A DNA stretch of 64,000 bases, taken from contig OW203986.1 in the NCBI GenBank assembly GCA_934047225.1, positions 22,261,221 to 22,325,220 on the forward strand, written 5' to 3'. Of this stretch, positions 48,501 to 59,023 are shown piece by piece. The stretch comes from Ypsolopha sequella. Its lineage: Eukaryota > Arthropoda > Insecta > Lepidoptera > Ypsolophidae. Both the position numbers and the translations under genes were made by a program. The stretch's first letter is position 1. Every line of letters begins with the position of its first letter. Under the pieces are notes generated by a model that ran no database searches, had not been told where the DNA came from, and saw only the letters and a list, made by a program, of their open reading frames with translations.

Positions 48501-51500
48501 TGGTTTTAAAACCGATTGCAAGTTAGCAAAGCAAAGGACAAAAAAAATATATATATTATTTCCTGTGATAGAGGCCATAGTAAAACATATTCTGTTAAAA
48601 TTTCAACTGGCTACCTATAACAGCTGAAGCTGTAGACCCCTGTGACAGACGGACAGACAGTGGAGTCTTAGTAATAGAGTCCTGTTGGGCACCCTTCTGG
48701 TACAAACCCTAAAAAAGAAAATAAGTTAAGTGAAAGAAAACCTTCGCCGCTGCACAAAAATTACCAAAGTTTTACAGTTTGCATGATTCCCAAGCAGCTA
48801 GCGCCATCTGGTTTGAGCCTGCCATTAGGGCAGCGTTTCTTAATCTTTTACAGCTACGGACCCCTAGGAAATTAAACACAATTATCAAGGACCCCCTTAA
48901 CAATGAAAACAGCAATAAAACTCGGATCATTTATTTTACTAGTACAAACACATTTAAAAATACTTTTTAACAAAAAAAAGAGTCTAGAAATGAGCCTGCA
49001 GACCCCCATATATATATACAGGTGGAACCCCAGGGGTCCGCGGACCACAGGTTAAGAAACGCTGCATTAGGGCGTACCCAACACATAGGGAAAATAGCTT
49101 TGTATTATTTTTGATCTCCAATCTGTCATACATACATACATACATTCACACAAGCTCTTCTATGCCGGGTACTTTTGACATTGCCCTTCTTCAGTATGTC
49201 GCTAATTTGGAAACCATATGTCCTTCTAGCTAGGGTGACCAGGTCGAGCTGTAATTTCTTTCGTTTCTTTACTTTCATTCATCCTCTCTACATGTCAATC
49301 TGTCATCAATACCATCAATACTGATTTCGAGATCTGTAGTCTCTCTCCCTCTCCCTCTCCCTTCTATATGTCAAACATTCATTCAACAAAACAAGCCTTT
49401 TGAATGTTTACACTGTTGATTGTTGGCACGTGGTGGAACTTGCAATACATAATGAACAGAAAATCACTTGTACTATCCCACAAATATTATCAAGCCTTTT
49501 GATTTATGCATTAGCAATGAATAAAAGTACAATATAAAGTCGCCGTCAATAGAAATTGTGGACTATGTAAACAAACCGTTTTCTCAATTTTTCTCAAGGT
49601 TCTGTCACGGAGTCTCATTGAACATTATTCCAAATCATGAAGCATCAAGTCTTACCAGTCATTCACTGTATTTCATCATGAAATATTCAATAATCACCAG
49701 TTAATTACGGAAAATCATAGAATCAATAGTCAATTCTGTACTGCGTCGAGATTGCTGTCATATTTTTTTCTCATCGAATCTGTATTGTCTTTGAAAATTG
49801 GTGATGTACGAATCTATTTGAATATTAACCTATTTTATTCGTGATGTTATTTTATTCCGTCATTTTTTTTTAACAGCGTTACTTCATAATCTTTGACATA
49901 AACGTGTGTGTGATTCTATCGAGAGCTGTGTGATCTTCCAGCGTTGCTCTAAAATGTGTAGCTCATGTCCTAAAAGTAGAAGAAAAAATTAAAGAACTGG
50001 ATGGGATAATAGATACGGCCAACGACGCTGTGACGAAACCATTTGTAATTAACGTGGGCGATTTGACTAGCGATTCATCAGAATATTTTAGCGATGAATC
50101 AAATAAAGAAAACTAATTAAGCACCTAACATATTTTAATCACATACTTACCCATCTCTAGGTAGTTCACCTATTCATAGACAAAGACAACATGGCGCTTT
50201 GTTTACATAGTCCACAATTTCTATTGACGGCTACTGTATATACAAGGTGACTTTTTGATCATCGTCCAAATTCATACTGGAGGCTTGATAAGTGATCAGT
50301 ATCTTGGATCAGTAACAATTTTTGTGAAATTCGTAAAATGAAATTTCGGCTTCCCATAGAAATTCAGTTCCAGTCCCGAGTGAATCACTATGGGGAGTTG
50401 AAATTTCATTTTACGAATTTCACCAAAATTGTTATTGGTCCATGATACTGATCACTTACCAAGCTACCAGTATGAATTTGGACGATGATCAAAAAGTCAC
50501 CTTATATATATATATATATATAAATATAAATAATAGTAGTTTATGCTACAAGGGCCAAAAGGAATAAATTACGAGGACGATTTAAAACACGAGCGTAGCG
50601 AATGTTTTAAACGTAACCGAGTAATTTATTGCTCTTACGCCCGTGTAGCATACTACGTTTTTCAATGCATAGTGTGAGGAAATAAAACAAATATAATTTT
50701 GTGAACTTTAAATTTTTAATTGGCTCAAAAGGACTGTATCCAGAGCCGTTAAACAGTGGAAAAAAATTATGACATTTATGGTACACAGAAAAGGCTGCAG
50801 GTTAGCCAACCATTGTAAATAAATAAAAAAAAATAATAATAATAAAGCCCTAGGGCAAAATAATCGACTTTCTGTTCGGTTTTGATGCATAAAAAGTGGG
50901 CCTTTACGAGCACATGCATTGAAAAAATATTTAATTATTTTCGAGTTATATGGCAACCCTACTCAGCGCGCACAGCCGTTCTAGTAAACTTGATCATGTC
51001 AAACCGCCTGTGCTAAGAACATGCGTATCGTGATATCAGTCCAAACTGCTATGCACATTACATACCCCACATGTAGTTTTAGCAACGCAGGCTTTTCTAA
51101 ATATAAGATGAGCAGATTGAGCAGTAGATACGTCTGTCTATTTACACCTAACAAAACTTTAGATCCTAGAATGCGGTGGCAACCTTTGTGATGCTGTGTC
51201 GTTGGCTGTGAAAGCAGCTCTGTTCAACACAAGAATACCATTTGTAAAAGCAGCTCTCATGGATGGAGGAGACGTCGACTTGCAGCTGTCTGATGACCCG
51301 TTTGATAGCAAAACCTTGGATGTGGGATCTGCACCTTTGATGGTAATTAATTTGTTTTCATTATATCCTATTGCCGCCCGAATAGACCCTCTATTTATAG
51401 CTGCTGTTCAATAGTAACGCTTTAGCTCCTTATATAACAGTGAAAACCGCATTTAAATCTACTTAAGTGGTTCTATAAACAGACTTGCAAATACAAATAT

Positions 51501-54500
51501 AATTTCTCTGAACAGCAAAAACTACCACCATCCTGGTCCCTGCCACCATTATATTGTGAACTACTGGTTGAAATATAATTTTGAGATCTTTGAATTGAAT
51601 CATGAGATCCAGGTTTGAGTTTCACCGATGAGTTTTTCGGAATTTATGTGCATAACAGTTTACATAATAAAAGTAACTTTTTTACTTACCGCTTGCTGAA
51701 TGGTGAAGGAAAACATCGTGAGGAAACCTGCACGCCCTAAAAAGTACGACGATAGGGCTCACCACCCATCACGTCGTCGGAACGTAATAAACGCGGGTGT
51801 ACCGAGGGTGGACCGTGACTTGCATTTTCAAAGTTGAACACCTCTGATACCTCTCGGGGATTCACGTCGTGACGTTTTTTTTTTTGAAAGGCCTTCCTTT
51901 TTTAGGTGACACTATGTAAAATAGGAGAGAAATGCGTAGTAGATCCATCAGCAGAAGAAGAGAGTTGCAGTGTCATATCTCTCATAGTCGGAGTGACAGG
52001 CAATTCCAAGTATTACTGTCAACCCGCCGAAGAGAATGTGCCTGAAGGGAGTTGGAAATGCAGCGCAATCAGCATGAATGGACCTGGGAGTGTCGCACCG
52101 AAAACCTTGCGAGACGCTATCAGTCAAGGCATGTAAGTTGTGGGTACAGCCAGGGGCAAACAACTTGAACAATAAAATAAAACGGCGTAGTGGGGGAAAG
52201 TTGGCGCATGAAGTTCGCCCTTCGATCTTATACAAAACAGAAGGGAAGACGTGGTACCCCGCTTCCCACGTGTGGGCCTACTAATACAGGCCCATGGACC
52301 TGTATTAATTCGCTTCGTCTCGCTCGCGCTATTGTCGAAGCTCGTCGCTCTATCTCTTTCGTTCGGTGGTGCTCGTTCAAAAAAGAGGTCAATTTATCAG
52401 TTGACGATATAAGAATCTTCCTCTTTATTATATCAATGCCTTCGGTCCGCCAAATAGAGACTATGCGCTTCCCCCACTACCCCTTTCTTTTATTCAACTT
52501 GTTTGCCCCGGTCTGTACTGTAATTTGCGTCGGCTAAAATGGCAGATTATATATTTACGATTACATTTCAGTATGCGAGGAGAGGAGACCCGGCTTAAAG
52601 CGATTCACGCTATAGTAAAGTTATTTGATAGGCAACTAGCCAGGGTTTTGTTATGGGGGAGACTAGTAGGGGCCAGTCTAACACAAAAATGGTTTTGTTC
52701 AAAATTATGGTTTATTAAAATGGAATTTCCATAGGAACCGAAAATCACTTAACACATAAAATATGAAACTTCCGTACGCACGTTCATGTTAAGTGGTCAC
52801 GTTTATGCTTGCTTGGTTGAAACTTAAATATATTTGATCAATTTTCCTGTGGGGGGCACCAGGTTTTCTGGGGGGCTGTGCCCGCCCTCCCCTGCCTAAG
52901 CCCGCCAATGCAGCTAGGTGAGCTAAATCAGTTAGCGCGCTTTCCACCGGAGAGTTAAGCTAAGCGAACTAACCTACATTACGAGTTTATATAATCAACG
53001 AACTAAATTTTATGGAAATATATCTCAGTACATCCCTTCCTAGGATTTTGGCCCCACGACACAGCCCAAGTAGCATTTTACTCCATTTAAGAGTACACAT
53101 TTAGTTCCCATGTGTACTTGAAGCATTATTACAGTTCACTCGTGATGTAGAAGCTGCATTATTGCAATTAATTACACCTACACCTGTCTAAGGGACTTAT
53201 AGAGGTGTAGAGTTATACTTTTATACGATTGTTGGTGTAATAATACTCTAACAACTATCCTTTAGTCAGCCGTCTGACTAAGAGCATTATAGGAGGGTAG
53301 AGATACGGCAACCGCTGTTTAACGGCCTACTTGTACGATGTTATGGAGCTAGCATTTTAATAGAACACACGTGGTCATTTATAAAGCCAAAGGCTGTTAT
53401 GTTTACTTGTTTTAGACTGTTATACAGCTAGTAGCTGTAGTAGGACTTGTTTGTGATCATTAAAATAACCTCTTTTTACTATCTGTACAGAAGTGTTTAA
53501 ATGGTTCACATGTGCACTGTAGGCTGTTAAAAGGACTACATGTGTTGTCCATTAACATCAATAGCAGTTTATTTGTCCACAAGTACTACACTTATTTGCT
53601 GTAAGCTGAACATGAATGTGAATGTGATATTCTATTACACTTATCCCACTGTGCATCTCACACGAAAACAAAAAGTGATTTTTGTTAGTTTGTTACAACA
53701 TTTGTACTTTAGGTACTCATACTTGTCTTAGTACCTGGGCTAGGCGATTTAACGGACAATAATTATTATTGCGGATCTCTAAAGTTTCAGTATATTGAAA
53801 GAATTAAACGATAATACACAATTGACCTGAAATACATCTTAAAGCTGTACATAAGTTCACATTAGAATAAATTTATAGACATTGGCTCTGTAGTGGTACA
53901 AATGTGGGACTTCATACAGATAACAGCATTCTAACAGAACACATGTGAACCTATATACGCTCCACCGCATTAAATTGGAGTTATAAAAGTTCACATAGCC
54001 GTTTTTGATTTCCACCATGTTGTTCTACGTAACCTAAAATATTTACCAAATAAATCTCCAAAATTATCATGCAGATTTATCACAAAATACGCAGATAGAG
54101 CGATTGAGTTTTGGTTTCATGTTATAATTAATTACTGTCGTATAATTATAATGCCAATATAATATCAAAAACTGAAAATTGTAGATTTCCTCTCAGCCAG
54201 TTTTAAATATTTTAAAATGAATATCGCGTTTTTTCAGAGGCGCGTGAATATTTTAGCTGTAAATATGTATACATTTCACGATAAAGTTGCATTCCCATGG
54301 CATTAACATTATTAAGTATACCGCGTGTTATCATAAATTTTTATCCTTGATCAGCCGGAGTTAATGTTTCTGATGGCACACAGAAAACCAAACCAATGAG
54401 GAAATTAATAATAAAATAAAGAAATAATAGGACACATGTGAATTTGAGGCTGTGTATTTAGCCACTTGTTACTCTTTATTACACTCATGTATGTTGTATG

Positions 54501-55670
54501 GTTCACACTGCGTCCCATATAGTGCCGTAAGTCAGCCTTAAGTCCACATGTTACTACTTAAACTGCTATTATAATGCTATTATACTGCTAATGTACAGCC
54601 ATAGTGAACTTAAGGCTGTCTAATTTGTGCCCAAACTGGTTCTATAAGAGCATTATAGCAAGCTATACAGCTCTTATACAGCTAACTTACACAGCTTGTG
54701 GAGTACATGTGAACGACTAGACATCTTATATAGAACCCCGAATGCTACTTGGGAGAGGTCGTGTGTGATTTTGAGTATAAGTACTACACGTACTTAGCTC
54801 AATACGACAATCGCAACATGATTGGCTAGTGAGTATCACGCCATTCCGATGCCAGCCAATCATAGACTTGAGTCATTGAGTCGGACCGAAAAGAAAGTCG
54901 TAGTGTTTATGTTATTGTATTTAAGACGAAAATGTAAAAAGCACATACTTTTTACACGTACTACCTATACGTGGTAATGTGTCAATCGTTTATAAGGTTA
55001 TTGCGTTTTTAGAGTTTTTGGTTTTAAATTTATGAAAATTTCGTATACTTACGCATAAAAACTGATGCCATGACTCTTGCAGTGTTTGCTCGAGTTGCTG
55101 ATGCACCATTTCACGGTGCAACCCGCTATTTTGTTATAATTTTGTTGTGCTCACTAGTGCCTTTATATTCTCTGCTAGTGCGGACGGCACACCGCAAGAC
55201 TGATCAACGTAATACACATAAATAAAAGCCTTGCCCACCTGGGCACATAAATGGTGGAGTAAATTTTTAAGCGAGTTTATGAGTCCATAAAATTTTTGTT
55301 TGTTGAATATAAATATATTTAATATAAAAATTATATTTATTTTCAAAATTAATATATTTAATAGTTACCAAAATGCTTATTTTGCTTGATAGATATCAGA
55401 ATATTATTAAATGGGTAGAACAGAAACGAAAGTTGCTCCATGATATTTTTAAGTCAAAAAACGCCGTAGGGTCTAAGGTATTTTGTGGTAACACTTGTAA
55501 TGTGTAGTATGTTGATACAAAGTTGGCTGATTGATACGTATTATTTATATTATTTGTCCTGTTCCAGAGTCGCAGCCAAATCCTTAGATGAAGCTTTAGG
55601 AAAAGCGCTCATTAGAGAAGTTCAGGAAAATTACGGACAAAAGAAACATTCATATGGATTTTTAAAATAA
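45535..55670 (+). CDS. EXOSC7: Exosome complex component RRP42 (EXOSC7), complete, 6 exons
   Basis: A non-catalytic RNase PH-fold subunit of the nine-subunit RNA exosome ring, acting in nuclear and cytoplasmic 3'-5' RNA processing and decay. Exons: 45535-45591, 45736-45932, 47192-47357, 51163-51342, 51906-52132, 55568-55670. All have AG/GT borders and join to 310 codons, giving 309 residues (the human protein is 291). Conserved landmarks: SQTEKTFILHGVKEDYRSDG at the N-terminus, ETDVVSHASGSARLRL, EFFVDC, ATPEFEGRGGE, ECGGNLCDAVSLAVKAALFN, LSDDP and VTLCKIG. Identity of the family is clear along the whole length. The ATG at 45535 is the one that aligns with the family N-terminus. Introns 3 and 5 are large and hold LINE fragments, MITEs and a motif-dense element. 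The last exon encodes the C-terminal helix and ends GFLK-stop. Confidence 0.96.
46040..47135 (-). pseudogene. LINE fragment with RNase H-like C-terminal coding, frameshifted
   Basis: In EXOSC7 intron 2. On the - strand, pieces read in changing frames give VRIMIGLITEHSKIN, LCRACMEVEETPTHV, GTLHQSCGDLGCLLGF and RWAESLAHSLL. In order these form the C-terminal RNase H/zinc-knuckle region seen in R1/jockey-type LINEs of Lepidoptera. Stops and frameshifts make it non-functional. Limits are approximate; the part left of 46700 is only suggestive. Confidence 0.6.
47905..48415 (+). pseudogene. Jockey-clade LINE reverse transcriptase, C-terminal fragment
   Basis: In EXOSC7 intron 3, same strand as the gene. 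The open frame (from 47702, real similarity from about 47905) contains VVKHLGFHLDRKQTWKAHI, LIYKAVLKPVWTYGIELWG, NIEILQRFQHSILRTIVNAP and HKYLKLPTVKEE, the classic thumb/C-terminal end of jockey-type RT. The catalytic palm is missing, so it is a 5'-truncated insertion. The upstream ~200 bases of the same open frame are unrelated repeat sequence. The frame is still open, which suggests a fairly recent insertion. Confidence 0.85.
48831..49064. mobile_element. hAT MITE, 234 bp, perfect 8-bp target duplication
   Basis: Ends CAGCGTTTCTTAA and TTAAGAAACGCTG, flanked on both sides by CATTAGGG (48823-48830 and 49065-49072). It is in EXOSC7 intron 3. Confidence 0.92.
49537..50236 (+). mobile_element. 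TA-flanked 700-bp TIR element carrying an exon-like frame
   Basis: The 34-bp inverted repeats are exact (49542-49575 and 50198-50231, GCCGTCAATAGAAATTGTGG). They extend outward imperfectly to TA on both sides, suggesting a Tc1/mariner/pogo-type non-autonomous element. Inside, at 49942-50116, is an unusual open piece (see separate entry). It is in EXOSC7 intron 3. Confidence 0.8.
49942..50116 (+). pseudogene. Exon-like coding piece inside the TIR element
   Basis: After a good acceptor (ATCTTCCAG) comes an open stretch of ~57 codons ending in TAA. It encodes VAHVLKVEEKIKELDG...TKPFVINVGDLTSD and an acidic SSEYFSDESNKEN tail. Codon content looks protein-like, not random. There is no ATG in frame and a TGA lies just upstream, so if it is coding it is a 3'-terminal exon. 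It may be the last exon of the element's own transposase or a captured host exon. I do not recognise the protein. It shares no phase-compatible role with EXOSC7. Confidence 0.35.
50243..50503. mobile_element. TA-flanked MITE, CAAGGTGACTTTTTGATC family, copy 2
   Basis: A 261-bp foldback with ends CAAGGTGACTTTTTGATCAT and GATCAAAAAGTCACCTTA, and TA on both sides. It starts only 6 bp after the 700-bp TIR element. A shorter copy is at 7289-7442. Confidence 0.85.
50530..50950. repeat. ~415-bp dispersed repeat, inverted partner of 23070-23490
   Basis: Contains CACGAGCGTAGCGA, AAGGCTGCAGGTT and TGCATAAAAAGTGGGC, all as complements of the copy in the SLC5 gene. In EXOSC7 intron 3, ~210 bp upstream of exon 4. 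Confidence 0.75.
51690..51895 (+). repeat. Dispersed repeat fragment (GGTGAAGGAAAACATCGTGA)
   Basis: Contains GGTGAAGGAAAACATCGTGA, a sequence block common in lepidopteran repeats, then CTCTCGGGGATTCACGTCGT shared with 28395-28420, and ends in a T run. It lies immediately upstream of EXOSC7 exon 5, and its T run merges with that exon's polypyrimidine tract. Confidence 0.5.
52147..52515. mobile_element. TA-flanked MITE, 369 bp, 14 bp after the EXOSC7 exon 5 donor
   Basis: Ends CAGCCAGGGGCAAACAA and TTGTTTGCCCCGGTCTG, with imperfect inverted repeats of ~55 bp (GTAGTGGGGGAAAG shared) and TA on each side. The short open frames on both strands are by-products of the palindrome. Confidence 0.8.
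53067..54755. mobile_element. ~1.69-kb TIR element made of short reiterated motifs
   Basis: Bounded by CCCAAGTAGCATT and its complement GAATGCTACTTGGG. The interior has no reading frame. It is dense in scattered motifs such as (G)TTCACATGT / ACATGTGAAC, GTTATACAGCT and GAGCATTATA, especially near both ends. A convincing target duplication is not visible. It occupies much of EXOSC7 intron 5. Confidence 0.6.
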
Positions 55671-56864
55671 CGTCAATATAATAGCTTTACCACAAAACAT
55701 TTGTTAGTTTATTTTAAAAAAAATGTATTTTGTGCAACGTGACATAATGTGAGACTTTGGATACGAGTGCTTGTTTATACTGCACGAGTGTCCCAATGTC
55801 TTATTAGGCCCAGGGGACCTAAAAATGCCAACTTGGGTGAATCATGAAATTATTTGAAAGTAGTTTTCATGCGTGCAAAAGAGACAGCATTATAACAGAA
55901 TCATAATATGATTCATCCAAAGCGACCTTTTTAGAGGACCAGTTGCACTCGGTACTTTATTTACGAACGTGAGAAATGTCGTCTTTGCGTAACATTATTC
56001 ATACTATTTTACTGACCGCGAGCGAGTTCATGTCCATCGGGGCCCGAGGCGAAGTATCAGCTCCCACCGCCTCGCCGCAGTTGAATCCTTTACGCCTGGT
56101 TTTTTCTCAAGATTTATACGAAAAATAAAAACTGGTTGGGAAGTCAACAGCTTATTTTTAGCGACATCTAATTACGTCTCTATACAGACCAAAAAAGCAA
56201 CATTTTAAGAAATACCATCAAAGTTTAGCAAGTTGTATAATTTGAATATATACTGGAAATAAAAAGAGATATACAGACGTTCATCTAAAAATACCAAGTT
56301 TATACTCTTTTCAATAATAACAAAAATAATGGTTAATTAATATACCAAAATAATGAAAACTATGCTAAAATGGTATAAAATTTTGAAAAAAAAATCTTTT
56401 ATAAAATCAAGCTATGAGAATGGCGGTGTCAAGGCAAGCGCAAATTAGGGCGGGTCTCACCGCAAAGTATCGCATCGCAAAAATACTCCTGCATAATTTT
56501 GTACGCACCATATCGTCGGGCCGCGCCGCACCAATGTGCTTTGAAACAGTTTTGCAATGCGATGCGTTGAGGCTCGGCGGGCCGTAACCTATGTAAGTAC
56601 TAATAACCGCTTTTGATGATGTAATTACCTTATTTTATTTATTTATTTATTTGATAACTAAAAAGAAATACATATTTTACAATAATAAGGTGTATCAGAA
56701 ACCTGTAAGGGTTTTTACGTACACCGTCATTCCCGTCTTATGCAAGCATATAGAAAATTAGATGTACAGGTAGTCTAAATAAATATTGATAATGCCTTAT
56801 GATATCGAAATGCTTTGCGACAAATTCGTAAAATAATGGAATACACACAAACGTAACTAGGTAT
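55671..56864. other. Intergenic between EXOSC7 and p62 (convergent 3' ends)
   Basis: Contains an inverted relative of the 21786-22080 unit (55806-55945), a fragment of the 16100 repeat (about 56330-56420), and a GC-rich imperfect palindrome at 56440-56590. No gene seen. Confidence 0.65.
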
Positions 56865-57449
56865 AGTGCGCGCCAATCTTTTAGTCGCCTCTGATTGAGT
56901 TACGAGTGCAAGCTTGCGCAGGTACAGTCAAGGAAACAATAATATGAACGGTTGATTATTAAATGTTTACAATAAGTGGGAAGGTTTGCTTGTTGTACCT
57001 ACCTATTTAATATATATCTATTATTTTAGTGCAATCTTAACTGTTAATTTAAAACAAATTAATATAAACACCATTTTCCTACATTGTCGCCTTAAAACGC
57101 TATAACGACCGCGAGGCATAACAACAACAATAAACTTAAACAAACTAAATCAACAAAACAACAAATAAAGGCAACACAAACAGATTCAACGATTTACTTA
57201 ACGAATCATGGAATTTTTTCCACGAACGTACTTTTCATGCAACGCGTGCGTGTATAGTGTACGGACGTAGCACTAACACTAACGCATAGTATTGACACCT
57301 GCTAAATGGCGAGCGCGGGGTGTGGTGCGGCACGCAGGCGGGTGTGCTCCGCGTCCTCGCTCCTGTAACGTCCCCCTGACACCGTAAAACGGCTATTGCG
57401 TCGCCTCTTGCGGCTATCTTCAGAGGCGACTAAAAGATTGGCGCGCACT
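56865..57449. mobile_element. 585-bp TIR element, copy 2, uninterrupted
   Basis: Inverted ends AGTGCGCGCCAATCTTTTAG and complement, ~29 bp. Flanked by CTAGGTAT (56857-56864) and GTAGGTAT (57450-57457), a 7/8 match suggesting an 8-bp target duplication. GC-rich near one end, non-coding. It is the empty-site reference for the nested copy at 6851-10861. Confidence 0.88.
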
Positions 57450-57593
57450 GTAGGTATCTTTATAGATACTTACTTACTTATGACAATATGAGCAAACGTC
57501 CATTGTTGCTCTTTTCAACCATGGAGATGGAGATAACAAAAAAAAAAATTGTAGTAAGGGAGTAAATAAAAATACTTATATTTCCCATTAACC

Positions 57594-57599
57594 TTTATT
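57594..57599 (-). terminator. Possible p62 polyadenylation signal
   Basis: AATAAA on the - strand, about 1.4 kb beyond the p62 stop codon. Plausible as the 3' UTR end, but other A-rich sites exist, including in the foldback at 58216. Confidence 0.3.
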
Positions 57600-58215
57600 G
57601 AAATCAAAATTACGATCTAGACACCTATTTTCTAAGATATAATTGTATTTTTTCACAGTCCTTTATAATTATCACATCTCATTGTACCATCACCTTAACA
57701 GCATAACAGGACACAAGAAAGCACTTTTTTTTACTTTTGGGGATTGGGGCGACAACTTATTTTAACTCGTACAGTTATTGTTTTTTCAGTAACAATAAGA
57801 CGGGTTAATAATGATCTTGGTATGTTTCTGTGCCTGTTCGCTCTCTTAAGGGTAATACAGCAAACTTAATAATCCATTAATAAAAAAATCGTTAGTATGG
57901 GAAAGGATATAATAAAAATAAATCTAAGGTTAATTAAATTCGATCAAAAGTATTAAAATATTAGGCTCGGAATGTTTTAATTAAAATGCCAATGATTTTC
58001 TAGCGCGACGTGACGTTTACAGTATAAGTAAAACCAGCGATCAACAGTGGCGTGCAGTTCATAGAGACAAAAAGACACTGCCTACCCTGACCAATACGCA
58101 GCTTTTACGTATTTTTGTTTATAATCTGTTATATCAATGTTGGTAACATCTTCGGTTTAAAATGATGAAACTATATGAATTTGTTGGCATATTTTTATGT
58201 AAGGTAGGTACACAG

Positions 58216-58477
58216 CAGTGGCGTGCACAGAACTTTTTGCTGGAAAAGCAAGCAATTGGTCAAGAATAACAATAAAAAAAATATGAAAAAATTTAAATAT
58301 CACTTTGAAAAAAAAAAATTGTTTGTGATCAGGGTAGACAACGTCTACCCTAGAGTGAAAATTTCCAGTACAAACTTTTTTTTTTTCAAAGTGATGTTTA
58401 AATTTTTTCATATTTTTTTATTGTTATTCTTGACCAACTGCTTGCTTTTCCAGCAAAAAGTTCTGTGCACGCCACTG
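58216..58477. mobile_element. hAT foldback MITE, 262 bp, perfect 8-bp target duplication
   Basis: Ends CAGTGGCGTGCACAGAACTT and complement, arms ~110 bp, flanked by GTACACAG on both sides (58208-58215 and 58478-58485). A second, partial CAGTGGCGTGCA end is at about 58045. It probably lies in the p62 3' UTR or just downstream. Confidence 0.92.
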
Positions 58478-59023
58478 GTACACAGAAGGTACATTATTAA
58501 TAATATCTAGATAGTGATATTTTTTATTTGGTGATGTATTATGTTACTTTTATGAGAAAGGGACGGAGTTATATAATAATCATTACTCCTTACGGCTTCA
58601 CTTTACTTCATCCAATAAAAAATAGCACATAACATACCTAAACAACTAATTTAATATATAATCTTAAAAACACTACCACGGGCCATAAATATAGCGTCTT
58701 ATGGTGCTTGCGCTGTCACGCTACTTACAGCTCAGGTGAAAGTGCCAAAGTACTAGAAAAACGCTATATCTATAGCGCGTGCTAGGTGTACTGAAACAGT
58801 AGTAGAACATAGATCAAGATATTGTCATGTTATACTAGAGTCGTTATCTTATCAGTTTTATGGCTATCGCTTATCTTCCAGTCAGGCATGGTCGCCCAAA
58901 TTCTGGTAGCATTTCGTTTATTAAAATTTACTTCTAAAGCCGATAAAATCACGTCCCACGTATAGTTATATCTATAAACAACCTTAAATGTACTTAGGCA
59001 AGATTTTGTTTTTCAAGTTCTCT

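Noticed and set aside
58157..58510. 84- and 95-codon frames with Phe/Lys runs
   Set aside because: They arise from A/T runs in the arms of the hAT foldback at 58216-58477.
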